A stretch of 64,000 nucleotides of DNA, taken from contig JAKRSD010000031.1 of assembly GCA_022402535.1 (NCBI GenBank), forward strand, positions 6,499 through 70,498, written 5' to 3'. The position numbers were made by a program, and so were the translations under genes. This stretch comes from Flavobacteriales bacterium (GTDB lineage: Bacteria; Bacteroidota; Bacteroidia; CAIKAF01). Below the pieces are notes generated by a model. It was given only the letters and a program-made list of their open reading frames with translations, had not been told where the DNA came from and did no database searches. Within the stretch, counting starts at the first letter, position 1. Each line of letters begins with the position of its first letter. Below, in pieces: positions 8,783-17,734 of the stretch.

Positions 8783-10111
8783 ATGAATAGTTGGCTTAAA
8801 TCGGCAATGGTGTTGTGTGCGTTTAGTTGGGTGGCGTTAAGTCCGTTGTATGCACAAACATCAAAGTCAAAGCCTAAAGCCAAAAAAACGGTTTCCGAAA
8901 AAGTGAAACTGGAACAGCAGAAGAAAAAGCTGATGAGTGATATTTCGGCTACGAATAAATTGCTGAAGGAAACCGAAAAAAACAAAGAAGCGGCATTGCA
9001 AAGGGCGGGATTGCTAAACACAAAAATCCAACAGCGCAATGCACTCATCAACACTTACCGGAGTCAGGTTACCTTTCTGGAGGGGCAGATTAATCAAAAC
9101 AGAAAAGAAATTTCTAAGCTCGAAAATCAGCTGAATGCCATGAAAAGTTCATACAGCCGAATGATTTTTCTGGCATACAAAAACCGTGAGAGTAACGATA
9201 ATATCATGTATATTCTTGCGGCTGATAATATCAACTCGGCCTACCGTAGGTTTAATTATTTCAAACAGGCGAGCGATTTCAGAAGACTGAAAGCGGAAAA
9301 AATCAAATATGTGCGAGAAGGCATCACCAAGGTGACCAATGAACTCGAGGAGGACCGAACCCAAAAAGCCCGTCTGCTGGAAGAAGAAACAGGGCAGCGA
9401 CAACTCTTGGAATCTGAGAAAAAGGAACAGGAAGTGTTGGTTGTCCAACTAAAAGGTAAAGAAGCCGAACTGAAGAAAAGGATTGAGAAAAATGAACGGG
9501 AACGGATTAACCTGGAGGCGAAAATCAAGAAAATTATTGATGCGGAAATAGCCGCGGAGAAAAAACGCGCCGAGGAAAAAGCCCGGAAAGATGCCGAGAA
9601 AAAAGCGGCCGCTTCCACACCTTCTACGAAGCCGGGAACAACCACCAAGCCTGCGGATAAGCCCGTGGTTATGAATGTAACCCCCGAAACGCGGGCACTT
9701 TCCAATTCTTTTGAAGGCAATAAAGGAGCACTTCCCTGGCCGGTAGAAAAAGGAGCCATCACGGGAAATTTTGGCACCCATCCGCATGCCGTTCTGAAAA
9801 ATATTACCGTAAAAAACGATGGAATTGATATCACTGCGCCGGCGGGTTCATCGGCCAGAGCCGTATTTTCAGGAACAGTTTCAGGTGTGTTTCCCGTAGA
9901 AGGATACGGAACCGTGGTTATTATACGTCATGGCGAATACCTCACTGTATATTCCAATCTTGCGGATGTATCTGTTTCCAAAGATCAAAAGGTGAAAGCC
10001 AAAGACAAAATCGGCAATATCGAAACTTCCGAAAATGGAAAGTGTGTCATGAACTTTCAGATTCGGAAAGGCTCCGCAATTTTAAATCCGTCGGGCTGGC
10101 TGGCGCGATAA
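8783..10111 (+). CDS. EnvC-like murein hydrolase activator (degenerate M23 domain)
   Basis: 442 residues. A signal peptide (start chosen at ATG 8783, MNSWLKSAMVLCAF... to LYAQ) is followed by a long charged coiled coil (about residues 30-275), a Pro/Thr/Lys linker, and a C-terminal LytM/M23 domain (about 320-442). The zinc-binding residues are absent: the H-x3-D position reads NDGID, and the H-x-H position reads MNFQ. EnvC-type proteins of this kind do not cut peptidoglycan but activate N-acetylmuramoyl-L-alanine amidases at division. A candidate partner amidase is encoded at 25263-26465. This partnership is inference. Confidence 0.85.
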   Translation: MNSWLKSAMVLCAFSWVALSPLYAQTSKSKPKAKKTVSEKVKLEQQKKKLMSDISATNKLLKETEKNKEAALQRAGLLNTKIQQRNALINTYRSQVTFLEGQINQNRKEISKLENQLNAMKSSYSRMIFLAYKNRESNDNIMYILAADNINSAYRRFNYFKQASDFRRLKAEKIKYVREGITKVTNELEEDRTQKARLLEEETGQRQLLESEKKEQEVLVVQLKGKEAELKKRIEKNERERINLEAKIKKIIDAEIAAEKKRAEEKARKDAEKKAAASTPSTKPGTTTKPADKPVVMNVTPETRALSNSFEGNKGALPWPVEKGAITGNFGTHPHAVLKNITVKNDGIDITAPAGSSARAVFSGTVSGVFPVEGYGTVVIIRHGEYLTVYSNLADVSVSKDQKVKAKDKIGNIETSENGKCVMNFQIRKGSAILNPSGWLAR

Positions 10112-10140
10112 GATTTTTTACCTTAGCCAAAAATAAACAC

Positions 10141-10605
10141 ATGTGGTCGCAGAATAAGGCATTGTTTTTTATACTTTTTGCCATTGTTTTTTGGAGTTCA
10201 TGTAAACCCGAAAAATGCAACGATGAACGTGACGACCGATTTGGATTAGCGGTTGAATTCGCCGATGAATCCCCCTGTAATCCTGAAGTAACCTTGTATA
10301 AGTTTCTCGGAAGGTTCAGCATGACGGATGTGTGTAATTTTTCAACCAATGAGTATGAACTTATTATTGAATCACCCGATTTGAATAATTACAGCGTAGA
10401 AATTCGCAATATCTATAATACGACCGGACAGTATATTTTATCGGCAACGGTTTCACGAAATAATCTTACGATACCCGAACAGACAGTAAATAATGTTGTG
10501 TTCAGCGGTCAGGCTCAGGTTTCAGGCAATGTGCTTACGGGAACCTATCAGCTGTCTAATATGGGAAGCACTGATGAATGTACTTTTACGGCGACTAAAT
10601 TATAA
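10141..10605 (+). CDS. Putative lipoprotein of unknown function
   Basis: 154 residues. I chose ATG 10141, which gives a lipoprotein signal (FAIVFWSSC) with the lipid-bearing cysteine at about residue 21; a longer frame would start inside the upstream gene. The mature part has paired cysteines and beta-strand-like alternation (SGNVLTGTYQLSN), typical of small Bacteroidota envelope lipoproteins of the lipocalin-like or DUF type. No family assigned. Confidence 0.7.
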   Translation: MWSQNKALFFILFAIVFWSSCKPEKCNDERDDRFGLAVEFADESPCNPEVTLYKFLGRFSMTDVCNFSTNEYELIIESPDLNNYSVEIRNIYNTTGQYILSATVSRNNLTIPEQTVNNVVFSGQAQVSGNVLTGTYQLSNMGSTDECTFTATKL

Positions 10606-10656
10606 CTAAACAATTCCTGTTTTTCTCAGTTAATATAACTCAAACAATAAATAATT

Positions 10657-11163
10657 ATGAATCTGATTGCTGTTCTTTTTGCCATGGTTTTTTCGTCTAC
10701 AAACGGAATATATGAATACTCGTTCACCACGTTGGAAGGGCGTGAGGTGAAAATGTCTGAATTTAAAGGAAGAAAAATTTTAATTTTTAATTCGGCTTCT
10801 AAGTGTGGCTATACCGGTCAGTTGGCCCAATTTGAAGAATTGAATAAAAAATATTCGGGTAATTTGGTGGTTATCGGCTTCCCGTCAAACGATTTTATGC
10901 AGGAACATAAAGATAAAACCCAAGTGGGCGAGGTTTGCTACGGAAAGTATAATGTCACATTTATCATGGCCGAACAGGTAAAAGTGAAAGGAAAAGAGGC
11001 GCATCCCATTTTTAAATGGTTAACCGAACAGGAGAACCCCGATTTTACAGGAGAAATAAACTGGAATTTCGAAAAATTTCTGGTAGATGAAAACGGCAAA
11101 CTGATCCGCCGTTGGCGTTCTAAAACATCACCCACTTCTGCAGAAATTACTTCCGCATTGTAA
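10657..11163 (+). CDS. Glutathione peroxidase family protein (thiol peroxidase)
   Basis: 168 residues. The peroxidatic cysteine is C50 in NSASKCGYT. The family segments GFPSNDF and WNFEKFLVD (catalytic Trp and Asn) are present. Non-selenium members usually take electrons from thioredoxin. The usual NQF glutamine position is Asp here. The first 16 residues are hydrophobic and look like a signal peptide, so the enzyme probably works in the periplasm. A strong terminator follows. Confidence 0.9.
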   Translation: MNLIAVLFAMVFSSTNGIYEYSFTTLEGREVKMSEFKGRKILIFNSASKCGYTGQLAQFEELNKKYSGNLVVIGFPSNDFMQEHKDKTQVGEVCYGKYNVTFIMAEQVKVKGKEAHPIFKWLTEQENPDFTGEINWNFEKFLVDENGKLIRRWRSKTSPTSAEITSAL

Positions 11164-11184
11164 TCCGTTAACAAGATTTTAATT

Positions 11185-11211
11185 GGCCGCTCCTTCAGAG
11201 TGGCCTTTTTT
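11185..11211 (+). terminator. Intrinsic terminator after glutathione peroxidase
   Basis: Stem GGCCGCTC / GAGTGGCC (one G-U pair) with a CTTCA-type loop, followed by six T. Confidence 0.85.
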
Positions 11212-11227
11212 ATTTCATAAAATGTAT

Positions 11228-11265
11228 TTAGTTTGTATCGTGAACAGTTTACAATATTAACTGTT
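11228..11265 (+). promoter_or_regulatory. Candidate promoter and MarR operator
   Basis: A -7-like box TTAGTTTG (11228-11235, 7 of 8) is followed at once by an inverted repeat AACAGTT-N9-AACTGTT (11243-11265). The repeat lies 23 nt before the marR ATG, where a bound regulator would block transcription. A GGAG sequence 4 nt before the ATG is an unusually clear Shine-Dalgarno for this genome. Confidence 0.5.
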
Positions 11266-11287
11266 TAACGAGTTAATTAAAAGGAGC

Positions 11288-11773
11288 ATGATTACTAACA
11301 CGGCTGTGGATAAAAATTTACCCCTCGGACATTATTTGGCCGTATTGTCCAAATCGTATGTAGGGGCATTGATTAAAAGGCTGGAAGATAGTCCGGTGGA
11401 TAGGTATTACATGGTTATTCAGGTATTGCATCAGGCGAAAACACCTTTCACGCAGCAATCTTTAGGCGATTTTTTAAATGTGGATAAAGTAACGATGGTT
11501 CGTATCCTCGATCATCTTTCTGAAAAAGGATTTATCAACCGGGTAAACAATCCGAACGACCGCCGCGAAAAATTATTGGAACTGACGGATGCCGGCACTA
11601 AAGCCGTAAAAGAGATTGATGCCGCCACCAAAGAGCTCAACTGTAAAGCAACCAAGGATTTCACGGACGAAGAAAAAGCATTGTTTTATCAGCTGATTGA
11701 AAAAATGAATGATAATCTGTGCGATATCCCGGTTAAAAAAATATATCTGAATTTTAAACGAAGCAAAAAATAA
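11288..11773 (+). CDS. MarR-family transcriptional regulator
   Basis: 161 residues with the MarR winged helix: recognition-helix region FTQQSLGDFLNVDKVTMVRILDHL (about 57-80, shown here in part only by its key residues L62, V66, V69 and R73) and the wing with the DRREK motif (about 95-99). It starts the operon marR-MFP-RND-TolC (8 nt to the next gene), so it most likely represses its own efflux pump and is released by a small-molecule ligand. The palindrome at 11243-11265 is a candidate binding site. Confidence 0.9.
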   Translation: MITNTAVDKNLPLGHYLAVLSKSYVGALIKRLEDSPVDRYYMVIQVLHQAKTPFTQQSLGDFLNVDKVTMVRILDHLSEKGFINRVNNPNDRREKLLELTDAGTKAVKEIDAATKELNCKATKDFTDEEKALFYQLIEKMNDNLCDIPVKKIYLNFKRSKK

Positions 11774-11781
11774 ATCTACCC

Positions 11782-12846
11782 ATGATTAAATCATATTATT
11801 CAATAGCCGGTTTGATGGCCTCGTTGCTTTGGCTGAATTCCTGCGGAAACAAAAGTGGGGAAACGACTCCGGGAGCCGGTGCAAAACCAAATCCACCCGC
11901 CATGGTGGAAGGTTATGTGGTAAAAACCGAACAGGTTTCAAATTCGCTCACTGTTCCCGGTACTTTGCAGGCTTCCGAGTCGGTGGAATTACGTTCGGAA
12001 ATTCAAGGCCGGATTACCGATATTTTTTTCAAAGAAGGTACATCTGTATCCAAGGGCCAGTTGTTGGTAAAACTGTATGACGCCGATTTAAAAGCCGAAT
12101 GGAAATCACTCACCTCTCAAAAAGAACTGGCGGTAAAAAATGAAAACCGGCTGAAAAAAATGCTCGATATAAACGGTATTTCACAGCAGGATTATGATGC
12201 CGCAGTGCTGAAAGTGGCTGAACTGGATGCCTCCATAGAATTGGTGCAGGCTAAAATTACCCGCACCGAAATCAGGGCGCCTTTTGCGGGAACCGTGGGG
12301 CTTCGCCGAATCAGCGAAGGAGCGGTGGTTTCGCCGGCCGATGTGTTGGCCGTATTGGTGAAAAATAATCCCCTGAATTTAGATTTCACCCTGCAGGAGC
12401 GTTATGCATACGCATTAAACGGAAAGGAAAAAATTACCTTCAGTGTGCAGGGTGTGGAGGGTACTTTTCCTGCAAAAATCGTAGCCCGTGAGTCTGTACT
12501 AGATAATAATTCCCGCTCCCTGAAAGTGCGGGCCCACTTCGATAACGCAAAAGGTAATCTGTTGGCGGGCGCTTTTGCAACAGTAGCCATAACCTTTGAA
12601 GATATTCCCGAAGCGGTTCTTATACCTAATCAAGCGGTGATTCCGGAAGCGCGTGGTAAAAAAGTAATTGTTTCCCGAAACGGAGTGGCTGAATTTGCCC
12701 AGGTGATTACAGGCACTCGCGATGCCGACCGGGTAATGATTGAATCGGGTATTAAACCGGGCGATACCATTGCCATTACAGGTTTGTTACGTATTCGTCC
12801 CGGAACCGAAATCCGATTTAAAAACTTGCAAAACGCCAAACCATGA
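11782..12846 (+). CDS. RND efflux periplasmic adaptor (membrane fusion protein)
   Basis: 354 residues. Lipoprotein signal (SLLWLNSC, Cys about residue 21). The lipoyl half-motifs (VELRSEIQGRI, then IRAPFAGTVGLRRIS) flank an alpha-helical hairpin; beta-barrel and membrane-proximal domains follow (LLAGAFATVAI, IPNQAV). It joins the inner-membrane pump to the outer-membrane channel. Its stop overlaps the pump start (ATGA). Confidence 0.93.
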   Translation: MIKSYYSIAGLMASLLWLNSCGNKSGETTPGAGAKPNPPAMVEGYVVKTEQVSNSLTVPGTLQASESVELRSEIQGRITDIFFKEGTSVSKGQLLVKLYDADLKAEWKSLTSQKELAVKNENRLKKMLDINGISQQDYDAAVLKVAELDASIELVQAKITRTEIRAPFAGTVGLRRISEGAVVSPADVLAVLVKNNPLNLDFTLQERYAYALNGKEKITFSVQGVEGTFPAKIVARESVLDNNSRSLKVRAHFDNAKGNLLAGAFATVAITFEDIPEAVLIPNQAVIPEARGKKVIVSRNGVAEFAQVITGTRDADRVMIESGIKPGDTIAITGLLRIRPGTEIRFKNLQNAKP

Positions 12847-15800
12847 GTTTACCCAAACTAGCCATAAACAGGCCGGTTCTGGCCGTGGTGATGAATCTGA
12901 TTCTGGTGCTTTTCGGAGCCATCGGTTATACCTTTTTGGGCGTGAGGGAATTTCCATCGGTAGATCCGCCGGTGATTACCGTGCGCACCAATTACACGGG
13001 GGCCAATGCCGATATTATCGAATCGCAGATTACCGAACCGCTCGAAAAAGCCATCAACGGAATTGCGGGAATAAAATCAATTTCTTCTTCCAGTAATCAG
13101 GGAAACAGCTCCATCACTGTGGAATTTGAACTTGGGGTGGATCTGGAAGCTGCCGCCAATGATGTACGCGATAAGGTTTCTCAGGCCGTGCGAAATCTTC
13201 CGCAGGATATTGATGCACCGCCCGTGGTAAGTAAAGCCGATGCCAACTCCGATGCTATTCTTTCCATGCTGGTTCAGAGCGATACCCGTACCCAATTAGA
13301 AATTACGGATTACGCCACTAATGTGCTGCAGGAAAGATTGCAGACTATTCCCGGTGTTTCTTCGCTTCAGATTTGGGGAGAAAAACGGTATGCCATGCGT
13401 CTGTGGCTCGATCCGGGAAAAATGACCGGTCTGAATGTTTCTTTGGTCGAAGTGAATGAAGCCTTGCAACGCGAAAATGTGGAACTGCCTTCGGGTAAAA
13501 TTTCGGGTTATACGAATGAACTTACCCTGCGTACCTTCGGAAAAATGGAAACGGAAGAGGATTTCAATAACCTGATTATCCGCTCGACCGACGAGGGCGT
13601 AGTACGACTCAAAGATGTGGGGTATGCCGTGTTGGGACCCGAAAATCCCGAAACCATCCTGAAAGAATCGGGTACGCCCATGATCGGACTGGCCATCATT
13701 CCGCTTCCCGGAGCCAATTATGTGGAAATTTCCGACGAGTTTTATAAGCGGTACGAACAGCTTCAAAAAGAAGTGCCTGAGGATATAAAACTTTCCATCG
13801 GTCTGGATTCCACCGAGTTTATCAAAAAGTCAATTCTGGAGGTGAAAGAAACCCTCATCATCGCCTTTATCTTGGTGGTGTTAATCATTTTTCTCTTCTT
13901 CAGGGATTGGTTGATTGCCCTCCGTCCGTTGATTGATATTCCCATTTCGTTGGTTGCCACATTTTTCATCATGTACATTTCCGGGTTCACCATCAATGTG
14001 CTCACGCTGTTGGGAATTGTATTGGCCACGGGTTTGGTGGTGGATGATGGTATCGTAGTCACCGAAAATATTTTCAAAAAATTAGAATCGGGACTCAAGC
14101 CCAAAGAAGCCGCCATTAAAGGTTCAGAAGAAATTGTGTTTGCCGTAATTTCCACATCCATCACATTGGCAGTGGTGTTTTTACCCATCATTTTCCTTCA
14201 GGGTTTTGTGGGCCGGTTGTTTCGCGAGTTTGGTATTGTGGTAGCGGGAGCCGTATTGATTTCTTCTTTTGTATCGCTCACCATCACGCCGGTATTAAGC
14301 GTAAAAATGTCCAGAAACAACGATAAAAAATCACGCTTTTACACGGCCACGGAACCTTTCTTCGAAGGCATGATAAACGGATATAAAAGGATTTTATCTG
14401 CTTTTATGCGGGTAAGAGGACTGGCTATACTTATGATTATCCTTTGCTTCGGGATGATTGTGTATTTCTTCAAATTACTGCCTACCGAGTTGGCGCCTCT
14501 CGAAGACCGCTCCAATTTCCGGCTATCGCTTACGGCTCCCGAAGGTACTTCTTTCGAGGCCATGGATGATTTTGTCGGCGAGGTAAGCCGTTTTGTGGTG
14601 GACAGTGTACCCGAAGCGGATGTAGTAATCAGTGTAACCGCTCCCGGTTTTATCGGCTCCGGCTCGCCCAATACCGGTTTTGTACGCGCAAGACTTATCT
14701 CTCCTTCCGACAGGGTGCGCTCCCAGCAGGATGTGGTGGATGCGATAAACCGTAATATGGGAAAATTTTCGCAGGGAAGAGTGTTTACCATTCAGGAGCA
14801 GACTATTTCATCGGGCGGACGATTTGCCGGTTTGCCTGTTCAGTTTGTATTACAGAATAACGATTTTGAAAAAATCCGTGAGTTTATGCCCAAATTTTTG
14901 GAAGCCGCTTCCAAAGACCCGGTGTTTAATATCACGGATGTCAACCTCAAATTCAACAAACCCGAATTGCTCATCCGGCCCGATCGCGAAAAAGCCGCCA
15001 ACCTGGGGGTATCCGTAGCGGATATCAATCGTACCTTGCAGTTAGCCTACAGTGGTTTGCGCCTTTCGTATTTCAACATGCGGGGTAAACAATATCAGGT
15101 GATTGGTCAGGCCGACCGGGTAAACCGAGATGATCCTGATGATTTGAAACTGCTTTTTGTGAAGAACAGAGCCGGGCAGCTAATCAGTCTGGATAATGTG
15201 ATCTCAATTGAAGAAGTTTCGGCTCCGCCCCAGCTTTACCACTATAACCGTTATAAATCGGCAACCGTTTCTGCAGGTTTGGCCCCCGGAAAAACTATGG
15301 GAGATGGGGTGGAAGCCATGCAACGCATAGCTGATGAAGTGCTTGATGATACTTTCGCAACTTCGCTTTCCGGTCCCTCGCGCGATTTTGCAGAAAGTTC
15401 TTCCAATACGTTTTTTGCGTTTGCCTTAGCGTTGGTATTGGTTTATCTGGTATTGGCAGCTCAGTTCGAAAGTTTTATAGATCCGGTGATTATTATGATT
15501 ACGGTGCCGCTTGCCATTGCAGGGGCTTTACTGTCGCTTTGGATTTTCGGGCAGACCATCAATATTTTCAGTCAGATTGGTATCATTATGTTGATTGGTC
15601 TGGTAACCAAAAACGGAATTTTGATTGTGGAGTTTGCCAACAAAATCAAAGAAAGCGGAGCGAAAAAATCAGAAGCTGTGGTGGAAGCGGCATCTATGCG
15701 TCTCCGACCGATTTTGATGACTACACTGGCTACCATGCTGGGTGCGTTGCCTATTGCCCTTTCGTTGGGCGCTGCTTCGCAGAGCCGCATGCCGCTCGGA

Positions 15801-15905
15801 ATTGTAATTGTGGGCGGACTGCTCTTTTCGCTTCTGCTTACCCTTTTCGTAATTCCGGCTATGTATGCCCTGATTTCACGTAACATTAAAACTAAAAAAC
15901 CATGA
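12843..15905 (+). CDS. RND multidrug efflux permease (AcrB/HAE1 type)
   Basis: 1020 residues, normal for a hydrophobe/amphiphile RND pump with 12 membrane helices and two large periplasmic loops. Proton-relay residues are visible: the Asp-Asp pair in TM4 (GLVVDDGIVV) and the TM10 lysine (GLVTKNGIL). The N-terminal FPSVDPPVI motif is typical. It exports drugs, detergents or dyes using the proton gradient. It overlaps the adaptor and TolC genes by 4 nt each. Confidence 0.96.
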   Translation: MSLPKLAINRPVLAVVMNLILVLFGAIGYTFLGVREFPSVDPPVITVRTNYTGANADIIESQITEPLEKAINGIAGIKSISSSSNQGNSSITVEFELGVDLEAAANDVRDKVSQAVRNLPQDIDAPPVVSKADANSDAILSMLVQSDTRTQLEITDYATNVLQERLQTIPGVSSLQIWGEKRYAMRLWLDPGKMTGLNVSLVEVNEALQRENVELPSGKISGYTNELTLRTFGKMETEEDFNNLIIRSTDEGVVRLKDVGYAVLGPENPETILKESGTPMIGLAIIPLPGANYVEISDEFYKRYEQLQKEVPEDIKLSIGLDSTEFIKKSILEVKETLIIAFILVVLIIFLFFRDWLIALRPLIDIPISLVATFFIMYISGFTINVLTLLGIVLATGLVVDDGIVVTENIFKKLESGLKPKEAAIKGSEEIVFAVISTSITLAVVFLPIIFLQGFVGRLFREFGIVVAGAVLISSFVSLTITPVLSVKMSRNNDKKSRFYTATEPFFEGMINGYKRILSAFMRVRGLAILMIILCFGMIVYFFKLLPTELAPLEDRSNFRLSLTAPEGTSFEAMDDFVGEVSRFVVDSVPEADVVISVTAPGFIGSGSPNTGFVRARLISPSDRVRSQQDVVDAINRNMGKFSQGRVFTIQEQTISSGGRFAGLPVQFVLQNNDFEKIREFMPKFLEAASKDPVFNITDVNLKFNKPELLIRPDREKAANLGVSVADINRTLQLAYSGLRLSYFNMRGKQYQVIGQADRVNRDDPDDLKLLFVKNRAGQLISLDNVISIEEVSAPPQLYHYNRYKSATVSAGLAPGKTMGDGVEAMQRIADEVLDDTFATSLSGPSRDFAESSSNTFFAFALALVLVYLVLAAQFESFIDPVIIMITVPLAIAGALLSLWIFGQTINIFSQIGIIMLIGLVTKNGILIVEFANKIKESGAKKSEAVVEAASMRLRPILMTTLATMLGALPIALSLGAASQSRMPLGIVIVGGLLFSLLLTLFVIPAMYALISRNIKTKKP

Positions 15906-17197
15906 AAAAGTGGTTCGTAATAATTCTCTGCGGAATTTCTTCTGTGGCCTTTTCCCAAAGGCTTACCTTAGAAGATGCCATCAAAAAAACGCTCGAAAAT
16001 AATTTTGATATTGTTTCGGCTTCGCAGTCGGCCGAAGTTGCCCGCCTGCTGAACAACCCCGGAAATGCAGGCATGCTTCCCACCATTTCGCTTAACGGAA
16101 ATGCTTCGTACGGACTGAATGCTCTGAGGCAGGAGTTTAGCAACGGACTTACGGTGAATAACAACAGTGTGAGTAATCGTGTTTTCGGTGCCGGAGCTTC
16201 GTTAGATTGGGTCATTTTTGACGGATTGCGCATGTTTGCCGTGAAAAAACGCCTTTCCGACCAGGAAGACCAGGCCTATCTGATTGAAAAACAGCAGATG
16301 ATTACTTCCGTTTCTCAGGTGATTCAGGTTTACACCGCACTTGCTTCCGAAACCCAGCGTTATCAAATGTTACAGAAAACGGTAGCCTATTTTGATGAAC
16401 TCGTTTTTTTTGCCGAAAACCGTTTGCAGAATGGCACCGGAAATAAACAGGAAGTGTTACAGGCCAAAACTGACCGGAATGCGCAGCGCTCTTTACTCCT
16501 CAGACAAGCGGCAGCCATCAACAGCCTCAAAATCCAACTTTGTGTACTTATGAACACCGATCCGGTGTTGAGTATCAATGTGGATTCTTCCATTGTCATA
16601 AACCGTTCGCTGGTATTGGAAGAAAGTGTTTCCAACGCTTCGCAGAATAATCCGGCGGTGTTGATTGCTGAAAAAAATGTCTCCGTTTTCAAAAATGCCC
16701 TGCGTGAGCAAAACAGTTTTCAGATGCCCCGTATCAGTGTGAATTTGGGTTATAATTATAATTATTCGGGCAGTTCGGCCGGGTTTGCCCTTTTTAATCA
16801 AACCAACGGATTGGTAGCGGGAGCCAGACTGGCATTTCCGATTTTCGACGGTTGGCAGGTGAGGCGAAATATTTCGGTGGCCAAAGTGCAAAAGAAAACC
16901 GCCGATTTATCGCTGGGTTTTACCCGCCGCAAAATAGAATCAGATGTACGCATTGCCTTTGAACAATACAAAAACCTACTGGAGGTATTGGCACTGGAAG
17001 AAGAAAATATTTTGCTGGCCGAAGAGAATATGAATATCGCCGCCCAACGGTATAAAACAGGGACCGGCACCTTGATAGAAAGCCGTGCTGCGGCACTTAC
17101 CTATTCCGATGCCATTACCCGATACACATTGGCCCAAAGCGAAACCAAAGCTGCCGAAACCACCCTGCTGGAAATTTCCGGACAATTGATTCGCTAA
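15902..17197 (+). CDS. TolC-like outer-membrane efflux protein
   Basis: 431 residues with a signal peptide (VIILCGISSVAFS) and the two repeated OEP halves rich in long helices and beta segments. It is the outer-membrane exit duct for the preceding RND pump and the last gene of the operon. No terminator is evident behind it. Confidence 0.92.
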   Translation: MKKWFVIILCGISSVAFSQRLTLEDAIKKTLENNFDIVSASQSAEVARLLNNPGNAGMLPTISLNGNASYGLNALRQEFSNGLTVNNNSVSNRVFGAGASLDWVIFDGLRMFAVKKRLSDQEDQAYLIEKQQMITSVSQVIQVYTALASETQRYQMLQKTVAYFDELVFFAENRLQNGTGNKQEVLQAKTDRNAQRSLLLRQAAAINSLKIQLCVLMNTDPVLSINVDSSIVINRSLVLEESVSNASQNNPAVLIAEKNVSVFKNALREQNSFQMPRISVNLGYNYNYSGSSAGFALFNQTNGLVAGARLAFPIFDGWQVRRNISVAKVQKKTADLSLGFTRRKIESDVRIAFEQYKNLLEVLALEEENILLAEENMNIAAQRYKTGTGTLIESRAAALTYSDAITRYTLAQSETKAAETTLLEISGQLIR

Positions 17198-17217
17198 TCG
17201 ATTTCGTCAGGGATTCT

Positions 17218-17225
17218 TATTTTTG
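17218..17225 (+). promoter_or_regulatory. -7 box (TATTTTTG) for the SRPBCC gene
   Basis: Full TAnnTTTG match. Its last base is the G of an in-frame GTG at 17225, so transcription should start after that codon. This argues for the TTG start at 17255. Confidence 0.5.
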
Positions 17226-17254
17226 TGCACCATTCGAAAACAAAACCTGACGGT

Positions 17255-17734
17255 TTGCCAAGTATTATTTTATATACCCGCATACAGGCTGATGCCCGTA
17301 TATGCTTCGATTTATCGCGGAGCATTGAAATGCATACCCATTCTATGCAGCACACGGGAGAAACAGTGATTGGCGAAAAAAACAAAGGACTGCTGAATTT
17401 GGGAGATACTGTTACTTGGAAAGCCCGCCACTTGGGTGTTAAACAAACCCTCACGGCCGAAATTACCGATATGGATCCCCATCGCTTTTTTGTGGATGTA
17501 CAATTGAAGGGCCCCTTTAAACAGTTTACCCACCAGCATATTTTTACCCGGGAAAATGAGGGAACCCTTATGAAAGATATTTTTCATTACCAGGCGCCCT
17601 GCGGCATTTTGGGCCTGTTGGCCGATGCATTGTTTCTTAAAAAATATATGACCCGCTTATTGGAAATCCGAAACCTACACATCAAAAGAATAGCGGAATC
17701 CGAAGAGTGGAAAGCGATATTAGGAATAGAATGA
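17255..17734 (+). CDS. SRPBCC-family protein (START/polyketide-cyclase-like fold)
   Basis: 159 residues from TTG 17255 (MPSIILYTRI); an in-frame GTG at 17225 would add 10 residues but lies in the -7 box. The pattern (strand, IQADARICFDLSRSIEMH, then TGETVIG..GLLNLGDTVTWKARH) matches SRPBCC proteins described as cell-division-inhibitor-like or ligand-binding proteins. The ligand is unknown. Its stop codon abuts that of the convergent hydrolase gene with no gap. Confidence 0.75.
   Translation: MPSIILYTRIQADARICFDLSRSIEMHTHSMQHTGETVIGEKNKGLLNLGDTVTWKARHLGVKQTLTAEITDMDPHRFFVDVQLKGPFKQFTHQHIFTRENEGTLMKDIFHYQAPCGILGLLADALFLKKYMTRLLEIRNLHIKRIAESEEWKAILGIE

Noticed and set aside
9256-9834. 192-codon minus-strand frame in the EnvC-like gene
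   Set aside because: It mirrors the Lys/Glu-rich coiled coil as Ser/Phe-rich sequence; no independent support.
8783-10111. Active M23 peptidase
   Set aside because: Zinc-binding His residues are replaced (NDGID, MNFQ), so an activator role is more likely.
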